The translations under genes were made by a program, and so were the position numbers. From the NCBI GenBank assembly GCA_021730785.1, contig JAKFWF010000022.1, forward strand, positions 45,341 to 109,340: a stretch of DNA of 64,000 bases, read 5' to 3'. The first letter of the stretch is position 1, and every line of letters begins with the position of its first letter. Positions 1 to 8,152 of the stretch are shown here, in pieces. The stretch is from Hyphomicrobiaceae bacterium (GTDB lineage Bacteria > Pseudomonadota > Alphaproteobacteria > Rhizobiales > Hyphomicrobiaceae). Under the pieces are notes generated by a model. It was given only the letters and a program-made list of their open reading frames with translations, had not been told where the DNA came from and did no database searches.

Positions 1-2
1 GC

Positions 3-773
3 GACATGACGCCGTTCCATGCCCAGTTCCGCTATCGCCATCCGACGCGCGGCGAAATCTGGCTCGAAGGACATTCCAATCCAGTGCGCGAGGCGGATGG
101 CGCCGTGATGTGGCACGGCTTCATGCAGGATATCACGGCGCGCAAGGTCGCCGACGCCCGGCTGGGGATGCTCATGGGCGAACTCGATCATCGCGCCAAG
201 AACCTGCTGGCAGTGGTCCAGGCCGTCGCTTTTCACACCGCCGCCGAGGAAAATCCAAACCAGTTTGCCGACACCTTCAACCTGCGCATCGCGAGCCTGG
301 CTGCGAGCCACGACCTGCTGACGCGCAGCGCCTGGGAAGGGGTCGATCTGGCGACGCTGATCCGCTCCCAGCTCGGGCATTTTGCCCACCTGCTGGGAAC
401 GCGGATCATCCTCGAGGGGCCGGCCGTGACGCTGAAGGCCTCCGCCGCGCAGGCCATCGGCATGGCGCTGCACGAGCTGGCGACCAACGCGAGCAAATAC
501 GGGGCGCTTGCCAGCGACGAGGGCGAGGTTCGCATCTCCTGGTCGCGCGGCGACAGGCTGGCGATCGGCTGGATCGAGCGTAAGGGCGGCGTCGTTGCCC
601 CGCCCGCCAAATTCGGCTTCGGTCACAAGGTCATGGTGGAAATGCTCGAATATGAACTCGATGCGTCGGTTGGACTCGACTATGCATCGACTGGCCTCGT
701 CTGGCAGTTCAGTGCGCCGTGTCGTGCGATACTCGAAGCCAATTGTGCAATTGTCCTGCAGGGAGCGCCGTGA
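3..773 (+). CDS. PAS/HWE-family sensor histidine kinase (5'-truncated)
   Basis: C-terminal 256 residues of a sensor kinase whose beginning lies outside the window; the frame is open through base 3. The first 50 residues read as the end of a PAS domain (GxVxWHGFMQDITARK), which usually senses light, redox state or a ligand. The kinase core follows: the phospho-acceptor His in ELDHRAKNLLAVVQAVA, an N box HELATNASKYGAL, and the WIE triad. These are hallmarks of the HWE histidine kinase family, common in Rhizobiales. Its stop overlaps the GTG start of a stand-alone receiver (GTGA), so the two are probably translationally coupled partners. The input signal cannot be told from this fragment. Confidence 0.88.
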   Translation, partial: DMTPFHAQFRYRHPTRGEIWLEGHSNPVREADGAVMWHGFMQDITARKVADARLGMLMGELDHRAKNLLAVVQAVAFHTAAEENPNQFADTFNLRIASLAASHDLLTRSAWEGVDLATLIRSQLGHFAHLLGTRIILEGPAVTLKASAAQAIGMALHELATNASKYGALASDEGEVRISWSRGDRLAIGWIERKGGVVAPPAKFGFGHKVMVEMLEYELDASVGLDYASTGLVWQFSAPCRAILEANCAIVLQGAP

Positions 774-1129
774 CCCCAGGTTCTGCCAAACGCATTCTCA
801 TCGTCGAGGATGAATGGCTGATCGCCATGGTCATCGAACGCACGCTGATCAATGCCGGAATGGTCGTCGCCGGCAAAACCGGTACCGTGGAAAAGGCGCT
901 GCAACTGATCGGCGGAACCCATTGCGATGCCGTCGTTCTCGACGCCAATCTGGGCGGCAGAAGCGCCGAGCCGGTTGCGGACTTTCTGATCACTCGCGGC
1001 ACGCCGTTTGCCGTCGTTTCGGGCTACGCCAGTTCATATCGGTCCGGCGCGCTGGCCACTGCCCCTTATTTGGGCAAGCCCTTCGATGCCGCGCGCCTGG
1101 TCGAGGTGGTGGGCGGACTTGTGATTTGA
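770..1129 (+). CDS. Stand-alone response regulator receiver (CheY-like)
   Basis: A 119-residue single receiver domain with no output domain. The acidic pocket is in ILIVEDEW, the phospho-acceptor Asp is in AVVLDANLGG, and the conserved Lys is in YLGKPFD. The switch segment PFAVVSGYAS resembles the FATGUY signature of receivers that partner HWE kinases. I chose the GTG at 770 because a GGGAGCG ribosome site precedes it and it overlaps the kinase stop by 4 bp; an in-frame ATG at 719 would put 17 unrelated residues inside the kinase gene. It is probably the direct phosphorylation target of the upstream kinase. Its downstream target is unknown. Confidence 0.88.
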   Translation: MTPGSAKRILIVEDEWLIAMVIERTLINAGMVVAGKTGTVEKALQLIGGTHCDAVVLDANLGGRSAEPVADFLITRGTPFAVVSGYASSYRSGALATAPYLGKPFDAARLVEVVGGLVI

Positions 1130-1204
1130 CAACAACGTTCAATTGGCTCGTTACTTGCGTCGTGTTCACGGCACGGTGATGTGCGGACAGCGGGGGTGAC
1201 GTCG

Positions 1205-1609
1205 ATGCTCAGGGCAAAGGCGCCAGCGCAGGGCAAATTGCGCGAACTGCGCGTGCTGCTCGTCGAGGATTCTTGGCTGCTCGCCGACCTGCTTGCCGTG
1301 CGGCTCGAAGAGGAAGGCGCCTTCGTGCAGGGGCCCTTCAGCAAGGCCTGCGATGCCATCGCGCACCTGCAGGATAACACGATCGACATCGCACTGGTGG
1401 ACATGGTGCTGAAGGATTCTTGTGCCGACGGGCTGATCGACTGGCTGATCGAGCGCGGCGTGCCCTATGCGATTATGACCGGTTATCAAGCCCTGCCGAC
1501 CAACGCCGGCTCGGCTGCAATTGCCGTGCTGCAAAAGCCACTCGATCTCAAGGTGCTGGTCACTCTGCTGAGCAGGTTTACCGGCAGCACCCGGACCGGC
1601 GCGGCATAG
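1205..1609 (+). CDS. Second stand-alone response regulator receiver
   Basis: A 134-residue receiver-only protein. The acidic pocket is LLVEDSW, the phosphorylatable Asp is in ALVDMVLKD, a FATGUY-like stretch reads PYAIMTGYQA, and the conserved Lys is in LQKPLD. It is clearly related to the preceding receiver, and the two may compete for phosphate from the HWE kinase as target and phosphate sink; that role is inferred. ATG 1205 is preferred because GGGGGTGA lies just upstream; a GTG at 1181 in the same frame would add eight residues. About 75 bp separate it from the first receiver. Confidence 0.85.
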   Translation: MLRAKAPAQGKLRELRVLLVEDSWLLADLLAVRLEEEGAFVQGPFSKACDAIAHLQDNTIDIALVDMVLKDSCADGLIDWLIERGVPYAIMTGYQALPTNAGSAAIAVLQKPLDLKVLVTLLSRFTGSTRTGAA

Positions 1610-1635
1610 CGGATAACGGTTGGGACTGCGCTCGG

Positions 1636-2391
1636 ATGATCCAGCTGCCGTGGGTGCTTGTCGCCTTCTTTTGCCTGCTGGCCGATCCAGTCGCCGCGCA
1701 GACGGCCGGCGAACGTCTTCGAGCGGCGTATCCGGAGCAACTGCTGGCCGTGGACGGCAACGACCTCGTCTGGAAGGATGGGACGCGTATGCGGATCGAC
1801 GACGGCCGCGGCGCCAAGCCTTTCGAACAGTGGCTGGCCGACCCTGATCTGAAGGACATGCTGGCGATCCCCTATCCTCGCGGCGAGGCGGCGGCGGCGC
1901 CGACCGTCAACGAAGATCCTGGCCGGGCGCGCAATGCGGCGTTCTTCACCCGCATGTACGGCAACTGCGCAATGGGCGAGGTGGCGGCGAACCTCGTCGA
2001 CGTGGTCTGGCTGCCGAAGAAGTCGGGACAGAAGCTGAAAGTGACGCGCATCAACGGGGTCGCCGACAAGGTGGCCGCAATCAGCCGCCTGCTCGATGAA
2101 CTGCCTGCGTCATTCGACGAGTTTCTCAAGCCCTCCCAGGGCACCTATGTCTGCCGGCCCATCGCCGGCACTTCGCAGGCCAGCGCGCACGGCTACGGCA
2201 TTGCGATCGATCTGGCGACCCGGCGGGCCGACTACTGGCGGTGGACTGCCGGCGGAGCTGCCAAATACCGCAACCAGATGCCGATCGAGATCGTGCGGAT
2301 CTTCGAGGCTCACGGCTTCATCTGGGGTGGCCGCTGGTGGCACTACGACACCATGCACTTCGAGTACCGTCCTGAACTGACCGGCCGCTGA
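1636..2391 (+). CDS. Periplasmic M15-family (VanY-like) D-alanyl-D-alanine carboxypeptidase
   Basis: A 251-residue exported protein. A signal peptide (hydrophobic VLVAFFCLLADPVAAQ) covers residues 1-19. The C-terminal half carries the zinc-peptidase motifs of family M15: SAHGYGIAIDLA (the SxHxxGxAxD pattern giving His and Asp ligands) and WWHYDTMHFEYRPEL (third His ligand and terminal HFEYRPEL). Family members cleave D-Ala-D-Ala or related peptidoglycan stems in the periplasm. The start is the ATG followed directly by the signal sequence. It follows the second receiver by 26 bp and may share its transcript, but no functional link is evident. Confidence 0.85.
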   Translation: MIQLPWVLVAFFCLLADPVAAQTAGERLRAAYPEQLLAVDGNDLVWKDGTRMRIDDGRGAKPFEQWLADPDLKDMLAIPYPRGEAAAAPTVNEDPGRARNAAFFTRMYGNCAMGEVAANLVDVVWLPKKSGQKLKVTRINGVADKVAAISRLLDELPASFDEFLKPSQGTYVCRPIAGTSQASAHGYGIAIDLATRRADYWRWTAGGAAKYRNQMPIEIVRIFEAHGFIWGGRWWHYDTMHFEYRPELTGR

Positions 2392-2472
2392 TGAGCGCCT
2401 CATCATGTCGGGGCGAGCCGAAAGATAAAATTCACCAGCGGCACAGCTTGTTCGCTTGATTTTCAGTCTGAA

Positions 2473-3060
2473 ATGACGGATATTTCTGTCATGACAGAAA
2501 AAACAGACATTTCCGAACATCCGCAGCGTCTGCACCCCGCGGTCGAACGCTTCGTTCTGCAATGGGGCGAGATGGGCGGGTCGTGGGGGGTCAACCGCTC
2601 GGTCAGCCAGATTCATGCCCTGCTGTACGTCTCGGAGCGGCCGCTGACCGCCGAGGATATCGCGGCGGTTCTGGGCATTGCGCGTTCAAACGTTTCCACT
2701 TCGCTCAAGGAACTGCTGGGGTGGGACTTGATCCGCCGCGTGCCCATTCGCGGCGACCGCCGAGAGCACTTCGAGGCCGAGACGGATGTCTGGGAGATGG
2801 TGCGGCGGATCGGTGCCGGCCGCAAGGCGCGCGAGATCGATCCGGCGCTTGCTGCCCTGCGCGGGTGCGTCGCCCTGGCGGATGCCGACAAAACCATTCA
2901 CCCGGTCGCCGCACGCCGGCTCAACGACATGCTCGCGTTCACCGAAACCGTCGATGGCTGGTACGGGCAGATGTTGACCGTGCCGAAGGCCAAGCTCGCA
3001 ATGATTCTCCGGCTTGGCGCCAAGATCATCAAGTTCATCCCGACCGGGAAGGCCGGTTAG
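2473..3060 (+). CDS. GbsR/MarR-family transcriptional regulator
   Basis: A 195-residue winged-helix regulator. Residues 20-100 read as the GbsR/MarR DNA-binding domain: FVLQWGEMGGSWGVNRSVSQIHALLY, then ITAEDIAAVLGIARSNVSTSLKEL as the recognition helix region and the wing RRVPIRGDRREHFEAE. The C-terminal half is helical and probably dimerising or ligand-binding. The family controls compatible-solute or membrane-stress genes, often from their own operators. An 18-bp perfect palindrome overlaps its first codons (2483-2500), fitting autoregulation. ATG 2491 (MTEKTD) is an alternative start. It is followed 22 bp later by a DUF4166 gene, its likeliest operon partner. Confidence 0.85.
   Translation: MTDISVMTEKTDISEHPQRLHPAVERFVLQWGEMGGSWGVNRSVSQIHALLYVSERPLTAEDIAAVLGIARSNVSTSLKELLGWDLIRRVPIRGDRREHFEAETDVWEMVRRIGAGRKAREIDPALAALRGCVALADADKTIHPVAARRLNDMLAFTETVDGWYGQMLTVPKAKLAMILRLGAKIIKFIPTGKAG
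2483..2500. promoter_or_regulatory. 18-bp perfect palindrome, candidate autoregulatory operator
   Basis: The sequence TTTCTGTCATGACAGAAA is its own reverse complement. It overlaps the beginning of the GbsR/MarR-type gene, covering the alternative ATG at 2491. Dimeric winged-helix regulators usually bind such dyads, so it is a good candidate operator for the adjacent regulator. It does not fit the PpsR spacing (only 4 bases lie between TGT and ACA). Confidence 0.6.
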
Positions 3061-3082
3061 GACGCCGGGAAGGAAGTGCGCC

Positions 3083-3751
3083 ATGACCAGCTTGAAACCT
3101 CGGTTCAACGCTGAAACACCAATGCTCCCGTCGCCTGTCGCGCTGGCCGATCTGCGCTTCCGAGCCTTGATGAGCGATGCAGCATGGAGCCAACTGCCGC
3201 TGGCCATCCGGCGGCGCTTCGCCAAGCGCCTGGCAAACGGTGACACGATCGTCTATGCCGGCCGTGTAACGGCAACGGCAATGAGCCGAGCCGGGATGAT
3301 CTTGGCGCAACTGGGGCGCCTGATCGGCGGACCGCTGCCGACAACCTGTGACGCCGATGTACCCAGCGTTGTCACTGTGACCGAGGATTTCAGTTCAGGT
3401 GGTCAGGTCTGGACGCGGCTCTATGCGCGCCGTCGCGGCTTTCCGCAAATCATCCATTCCGCAAAGCGGTTCGCAGGCCCGACTGGGCTCGAGGAGCATG
3501 TGGGGCGCGGCATCGGCATGACGTTGACGGTGTGTACCACGGAACGCGCCCTGATCTTCAAGAGCGCGGGGTTCTTCATCGAGCTCGGGCGCTGGCGTTT
3601 CTACCTGCCAACGTCGTTTTGCCCCGGCGCGCTGACGGTCACTCACGCCGAGATCGATCCCACGCGCTTCAGCTTCACGCTTGATCTGGTTCATCCGTGG
3701 CTGGGGCAACTGATCCATCAGCATGCCGTCTTCGAGGAGACCCGCACATGA
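3083..3751 (+). CDS. DUF4166 domain-containing protein
   Basis: A 222-residue protein matching the general pattern of DUF4166: an N-terminal helix region (WSQLPLAIRRRFAKRL), a central beta-rich segment with VWTRLYARRRGFPQIIHSAKRFAGPTG, and a C-terminal stretch ending in DLVHPWLGQLIHQHAVFEE. In other bacteria this domain is fused to, or next to, saccharopine-dehydrogenase-like or membrane proteins. Its biochemical role is not established. The start at 3083 follows a GGAAGG ribosome site; open frame extends further upstream but is not needed. It lies 22 bp after the GbsR-type regulator and is probably co-transcribed with it. Confidence 0.7.
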   Translation: MTSLKPRFNAETPMLPSPVALADLRFRALMSDAAWSQLPLAIRRRFAKRLANGDTIVYAGRVTATAMSRAGMILAQLGRLIGGPLPTTCDADVPSVVTVTEDFSSGGQVWTRLYARRRGFPQIIHSAKRFAGPTGLEEHVGRGIGMTLTVCTTERALIFKSAGFFIELGRWRFYLPTSFCPGALTVTHAEIDPTRFSFTLDLVHPWLGQLIHQHAVFEETRT

Positions 3752-4054
3752 ATTCGGATCTGTTGTACGGCGTGTAATGGATGAACTGGATCGAGCGCGA
3801 ACCCGGCGCTGGTGACCGGCTCGTGCGCCGTTGCGTTCGCGGCGCCGCTGGGCGTAGCGCTCGACACCATCCTTGGCAATCGCCGCGAGCGGCCGATTTC
3901 GCCGGCCATTCTCCAGCCGTTGTCGCCGTGATACCCGGACGATCCTGCGCCAGCATCGATCGCTGCGCAACGCGCTTGTTGCCCGCTTGGCGGACCTTGG
4001 GCGATCCGCTAGACGTGGCCGATCTGCCGATTCGGTTACTTCGAGGGCCCTGCC
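3752..4054. other. 303-bp region without a convincing gene
   Basis: Only short open frames are present. One, from a GTG at 3812 to a stop at 3931, encodes a hydrophobic stretch (SCAVAFAAPLGVALDTILGN) that could be the remnant of a membrane protein associated with the DUF4166 gene, but it has no start context and no recognisable family. I see no promoter, terminator or repeat that I would defend. Confidence 0.4.
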
Positions 4055-5554
4055 ATGTTCCCGACCCCGCGCGCCGACCTGAAGCCCAACACCGCCGATT
4101 TCGAGCGCCTGCCGCTGGTCAAGCCCACGGGCTTCCGCGAGTACGACGCGCGCTGGCTGTTCCCGCAGGAAATCAACCTCATGGGGTTGAACGCCATCGG
4201 GCTCGGCCTGGCCACGTTGTTTGCTGCACGCGGCGTGCCCAAGCGCTTCGTCGTCGGCCACGATTTCCGCTGGTACTCGGGCTCGGTCAAGCAGGCGCTG
4301 ATTAACGGTCTGCTGGCGGGGGGCGCCGAGGTCCACGACATCGGCCTTGCGCTGTCGCCGATGGCCTATTACGCGCAGTTCGCGCTCGACGTGGAAGGCG
4401 TCGCCATGGTCACGGCAAGCCATAACGACAACGGCTGGACCGGCATCAAGATGGGCATGAACCGGCCCATGACGTTCGGCCCCGACGAGATGACGGCGCT
4501 GAAGGACATCGTGCTCGGCGGCAAGTTCGAGCAGCGGGTCGGCGGGCGCTACATCTTCGTCGAGAACTTCGCGGCAAAGTACATCGCGTCCCTCACCGAC
4601 CGCCCGAAACTGAAGCGCAAGTTGCGCGTGGTCGCGGCCTGCGGCAACGGCACGGCCGGTGCGTTCGCCCCGCAGGTGCTGGCGGCGATCGGCTGCGAAG
4701 TGATACCGCTCGACGTCGAACTCGACCACTCGTTCCCGCGCTACAACCCGAACCCCGAAGACATGAAGATGCTGCACGCAATGGCGGATGCCGTCGTCAA
4801 GCACAAGGCAGATGTGGGCCTCGGCTTCGACGGCGACGGCGACCGCTGTGGCGTCGTGGACAACGAGGGCCACGAGATCTTCGCCGACAAGGTTGGTGTG
4901 ATGCTGGCCCGCGATTTGTCGGCGATCCACAAGGGCGCGAAGTTCGTCGCCGACGTGAAGTCGACCGGGCTGTTCGTTACCGACCCGGTCCTGCAGGCGA
5001 ACGGGGCAACCACGACCTACTGGAAGACCGGCCACAGCTACATGAAGCGGCACACCCACGAGGTGAAGGCGCTCGTCGGCTTCGAGAAGTCCGGCCACTT
5101 CTTCTTCCAGCCGCCGCTCGGGCGCGGCTATGACGATGGTCTGATCGCCGGCATCGCGGTGTGCGACATGCTCGACCGCGCCGCGGGTAGAACCATGGCC
5201 GACCTGCACCGCGCGTTACCCAAGACCTGGTCTTCGCCCACCATGTCGCCGCATTGCGGCGACGAAGTAAAATATGGCGTGGTCGATCGCATGGTCGCGC
5301 ACTACAAGGCGCTCGCCGAACAGGGCGCGACAGTCTGCGGGCAAAAAATCCGCGATCTCGTGACCGTCAATGGCGTGCGCGTGACCTTGGCCGATGGCAC
5401 CTGGGGGCTCGTTCGCGCGTCGTCGAACAAGCCCGAGCTGGTGGTCGTGGTCGAGAGTCCGGTGTCGGAGGCCAACATGCGTGCGATCTTCGCCGATATC
5501 GACGGCCATCTCGCCAAGTTCCCGGAGGTTGGGGCTTACAATCAGAAGATCTGA
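4055..5554 (+). CDS. Phosphomannomutase/phosphoglucomutase family enzyme
   Basis: A 499-residue alpha-D-phosphohexomutase that interconverts hexose 1- and 6-phosphates in the cytoplasm, feeding nucleotide-sugar and cell-surface polysaccharide synthesis. The four family signatures are visible: the active-site phosphoserine loop TASHNDNGWTGIKMG (residue about 127), the metal-binding loop GFDGDGDRCG (about 265), the sugar-specificity loop GFEKSGHFFF (about 345) and the phosphate-binding loop RASSNKPELVVVVES near the C-terminus. The length suits the ManB/AlgC branch. Whether mannose or glucose is preferred cannot be decided. Neighbours give no pathway context, although wecB-, galU- and galE-like sugar genes lie elsewhere in the window. 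Confidence 0.88.
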   Translation: MFPTPRADLKPNTADFERLPLVKPTGFREYDARWLFPQEINLMGLNAIGLGLATLFAARGVPKRFVVGHDFRWYSGSVKQALINGLLAGGAEVHDIGLALSPMAYYAQFALDVEGVAMVTASHNDNGWTGIKMGMNRPMTFGPDEMTALKDIVLGGKFEQRVGGRYIFVENFAAKYIASLTDRPKLKRKLRVVAACGNGTAGAFAPQVLAAIGCEVIPLDVELDHSFPRYNPNPEDMKMLHAMADAVVKHKADVGLGFDGDGDRCGVVDNEGHEIFADKVGVMLARDLSAIHKGAKFVADVKSTGLFVTDPVLQANGATTTYWKTGHSYMKRHTHEVKALVGFEKSGHFFFQPPLGRGYDDGLIAGIAVCDMLDRAAGRTMADLHRALPKTWSSPTMSPHCGDEVKYGVVDRMVAHYKALAEQGATVCGQKIRDLVTVNGVRVTLADGTWGLVRASSNKPELVVVVESPVSEANMRAIFADIDGHLAKFPEVGAYNQKI

Positions 5555-5649
5555 AGACGGCAGCCACACTTGCCGGACCCCCTGGCCACAAGTCCGAGGC
5601 TGGGGCAGAGTTGTTCGCCCAGAGCAGCCCCATGCCCGAGGCCGGAATC

Positions 5650-6819
5650 ATGCCAAGTTCCCACACCGACGCTCTGCTGTCGTCACTACGCGAGACGGCG
5701 GGAAAACCGCTTGGCGAAGCGACTGCCATGCATCCGGGCCTCTATCGCAGCGAGGAGATCCTTGCTCTCGAACAGCGCGAGATCTTCGCCAAGGAGTGGC
5801 TGTGTCTTGGCCGCAGCGCCGACATCCCGGCCAGCGGCGACTACCTCACCTTCGCGATCGGCGACCAGCCCGTCGTCGCCATCCGCAACCGCGACGGCAG
5901 CATCAAGACGCACGCCAATGTCTGCCTGCACCGCATGATGCGGCTGCTCGACGGCTGCGGCAACGCCAAGCGCATCGTGTGCCCCTATCATGCGTGGACC
6001 TACGACCTCGACGGCCGTTTGATCGGTGCTGCGCAGATGGGGCGCGCGCACGACGATCCAACGAGTTCGTTCAATCCGCGCGCGCATGTCCTGCCGTCGA
6101 TTCGCACCGAGATCTGGCAGGGCTGGATCTACGTGACGCTGAATGCGGCAGCGCCGCCGGTCGCAACCATGCTGGCGCCGCTGACCGAGGTGGTCGATCG
6201 CTATGCCCAGGAGCACTACGTGCCGGTCGCGCGCGAGGACTTCGTGTGGCACACCAACTGGAAGCTGCTGACCGAGAACTTCATGGAGAGTTATCACCTC
6301 CCCGTCGCGCACCGGGCGACGGTCGGCGCGTGGTTCCCGGTGGAGACCAACGGCTTTCCAGCCGACGTGCACCCGCACTTCACCTATCAGACCTTCACCA
6401 AGAGCCACGATGCCGCCTATGGGCTGGCACATGCCACCAACACGCGTCTCACCGGCGTGTGGCGCCACACCTCGGTGATGCCGACCGTGTTCCCATCACA
6501 CATGTACGTGCTGGCGCCCGATCACCTGTGGTATCTGTCATTGCGCCCGCGCGGTACGGGGCAAGTGGATGTCCGGTTCGGTGTGGCAGTGGCGCCCGAG
6601 CGGCTTGCTGCAGTCGCCGACAAGGCCAAGTTCGTCGCCGATACGATCGCCTTTTTCGATCAAGTCAACGGCGAGGACAAGCTGGTGGTGCAAGGCATCT
6701 ACGAGGGCGCGAAGGCGCCGCTGTCGGTGCCAGGCCGCCTGTCCTGGATGGAGCGCGAGATCCACGATTTCATCGGCTATCTCGCGCGCAGGCTCAGCCC
6801 GGCTGCAGAACGTGGATGA
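5650..6819 (+). CDS. Rieske-type aromatic ring-hydroxylating oxygenase, alpha subunit
   Basis: A 389-residue non-haem iron oxygenase. The N-terminal third carries the Rieske [2Fe-2S] motif, seen as CLHRMM (Cys-x-His) and CPYHAW (Cys-x2-His) with 17 residues between. The C-terminal catalytic domain contains ENFMESYHLPVAH, which supplies the Asn and the two His of the mononuclear iron site. Family members hydroxylate aromatics, quaternary amines or N-methyl groups using a separate reductase, which is not encoded nearby; the substrate is unknown. Start 5650 is chosen for the upstream GAGG; ATG 5632 is possible. Its 3' end overlaps the convergent monooxygenase gene by 26 bp. Confidence 0.87.
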   Translation: MPSSHTDALLSSLRETAGKPLGEATAMHPGLYRSEEILALEQREIFAKEWLCLGRSADIPASGDYLTFAIGDQPVVAIRNRDGSIKTHANVCLHRMMRLLDGCGNAKRIVCPYHAWTYDLDGRLIGAAQMGRAHDDPTSSFNPRAHVLPSIRTEIWQGWIYVTLNAAAPPVATMLAPLTEVVDRYAQEHYVPVAREDFVWHTNWKLLTENFMESYHLPVAHRATVGAWFPVETNGFPADVHPHFTYQTFTKSHDAAYGLAHATNTRLTGVWRHTSVMPTVFPSHMYVLAPDHLWYLSLRPRGTGQVDVRFGVAVAPERLAAVADKAKFVADTIAFFDQVNGEDKLVVQGIYEGAKAPLSVPGRLSWMEREIHDFIGYLARRLSPAAERG

Positions 6820-7102
6820 CGCGGGCGGCAACCATGTCGCGCACCTTGGCGCCGTAGGCCACCATGTGCGGCGCTGCCGCGTGCGCAGCGAGTGTGGCGG
6901 CGCTCTCCCATTTCTCGACGACGACGAAGGTATCGGGCCCGAGCTTGGTCTGGATCGGCCCGATGGCGTCGGCATCGATCGCGGGACCGTATTCGATGCA
7001 GCCCGCCTCGGCCAACACGGCTGGACAGTTGGCATGGAAGATCTTCAAGACGGCATCGCGCATGCCGGGCTTGGTGGTGATCATGGCAAGAACATGGATC
7101 AT
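6794..7102 (-). CDS. Antibiotic biosynthesis monooxygenase (ABM) domain protein
   Basis: A 102-residue ferredoxin-like alpha/beta-barrel protein. The pattern IHVLAMITTKPGMRDAV, then AEAGCIEYG and FVVVEKWESAATLAAHAAAPHM, is typical of ABM/YgiN quinol monooxygenases, which work as dimers without a bound cofactor. The start at 7102 places the first beta strand at the N-terminus; an upstream ATG at 7141 would add 13 residues. It converges with the Rieske oxygenase and overlaps its 3' end. The substrate is not evident; quinol oxidation or simple stress roles are possible. Confidence 0.8.
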   Translation of the reverse strand: MIHVLAMITTKPGMRDAVLKIFHANCPAVLAEAGCIEYGPAIDADAIGPIQTKLGPDTFVVVEKWESAATLAAHAAAPHMVAYGAKVRDMVAARVIHVLQPG

Positions 7103-7154
7103 GGCGGCAACTCGCGAAGTGGGGTGAAGGCTGGATGGCACGGTATGGCGTCGC

Positions 7155-7967
7155 TCACTGGCCGTGGTAGGCCTGCTCGGTTTCCCAGGCGATGGTTTGC
7201 AGGAACTTGGCTGTCGCCTCGTCGAGACCGGCGGTGTATTTCAGCCCCTCGGGCGATTTCTTGAACAGCGCGGCATAGGTCGAAAGGGCCGCAAGATATG
7301 AACCGGCAAGGCTCGGATGCCGCTTGTCGGCCGCATGCAGCACAAGCTCCGGCCGCTTGGCGATTGCGCGGGCGAAGGCGAGCCCTACCGGGATCACCAG
7401 TGCGCGGTGCTCGTTACCGGCCTGCGTATAGGCCTCCGCCAGCTGCGCCGTCATCTCCGGCTTGTCGGCATAGGCCCACGACATGAAGAACACCGGCTCC
7501 GCGCCGTGGCGGCGCAGGCTGTCGCTTTGCTTCTTCGCAAACGTCTTGAAGGTGTCCTGCAGCTTCGGGTGGATCGGGCACAAGCTGCAGTCCATGACAA
7601 CCGCCACGTCGAACAGCTTGTTCGGCCGATTGAACACGATCTCATTGCTGCGGGTGAACGAGTATCTGCCGATCGCATCGGGCCGGAAGTAGCTGTCGAC
7701 GTCGTGCCAGTCGATGCCGGAACCACTGATCGTCACCATGGTCATGCGCAATTGTCCGCGGCCTTCGGCGGCGGCCACCAGTTCGCGCATGTGCGTCGTG
7801 ATGCCGTTGTTGTAGTAGAAAAAGCTGTTGCCGATGAAGATCGCCGACGTGGGCGCGCCGGTTTCCAGCTTGCCGACGGTGGGCGCGGTCTCGGCGCCGG
7901 CGGTCGAGGCCAGGGCGCAGAGCGCGATGGCGCTGAACAGCTGGCGCAGGTGAGTTGCGAGTGACAT
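7155..7967 (-). CDS. Secreted SGNH/GDSL-hydrolase-like protein
   Basis: A 270-residue protein with a signal peptide (LFSAIALCALASTAGAE). After cleavage the sequence begins with SAIFIGNSFFYYNNGITTHM, where GNSF stands in place of the GDS block of SGNH hydrolases and keeps the catalytic Ser. A C-terminal DKRHPSLAGSYLAA supplies the DxxH block. Proteins like this are periplasmic esterase-like enzymes of unknown substrate. The start at 7967 is preceded by GAGGAAA, a good ribosome site, while the frame continues open upstream. It is divergent from the ada-like gene. Confidence 0.72.
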   Translation of the reverse strand: MSLATHLRQLFSAIALCALASTAGAETAPTVGKLETGAPTSAIFIGNSFFYYNNGITTHMRELVAAAEGRGQLRMTMVTISGSGIDWHDVDSYFRPDAIGRYSFTRSNEIVFNRPNKLFDVAVVMDCSLCPIHPKLQDTFKTFAKKQSDSLRRHGAEPVFFMSWAYADKPEMTAQLAEAYTQAGNEHRALVIPVGLAFARAIAKRPELVLHAADKRHPSLAGSYLAALSTYAALFKKSPEGLKYTAGLDEATAKFLQTIAWETEQAYHGQ

Positions 7968-8152
7968 GGGCGGTTTCCTCTCGGTCCGATTGCGCGGTGT
8001 AGCCATTTGGGCATGGCCGGATGGTCGGGCGCAAGAGCCCGTTTGCGTGGTGCAGCGACTGTGCGCGTCGACCGCAGGTTTCGGGTCGCCGCCGTGTGCG
8101 CCGAGCGCTACAACTGATGCAGCCTCGCTAAGCAACCAGGCAGGATGACTCC

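Noticed and set aside
2483..2500. Reading the palindrome at the GbsR-type gene as a PpsR site
   Set aside because: Only four bases lie between TGT and ACA; PpsR/CrtJ sites need twelve.
3812..3931. 39-codon hydrophobic frame after the DUF4166 gene
   Set aside because: No ribosome site or recognisable family; kept only as a possible remnant in the intergenic note.
3395..5209. 604-codon open frame on the minus strand opposite the phosphohexomutase gene
   Set aside because: It is Arg/Val/His/Asp-rich with no recognisable domain, while the plus strand encodes a clear phosphohexomutase. Such frames are expected from third-position GC bias.
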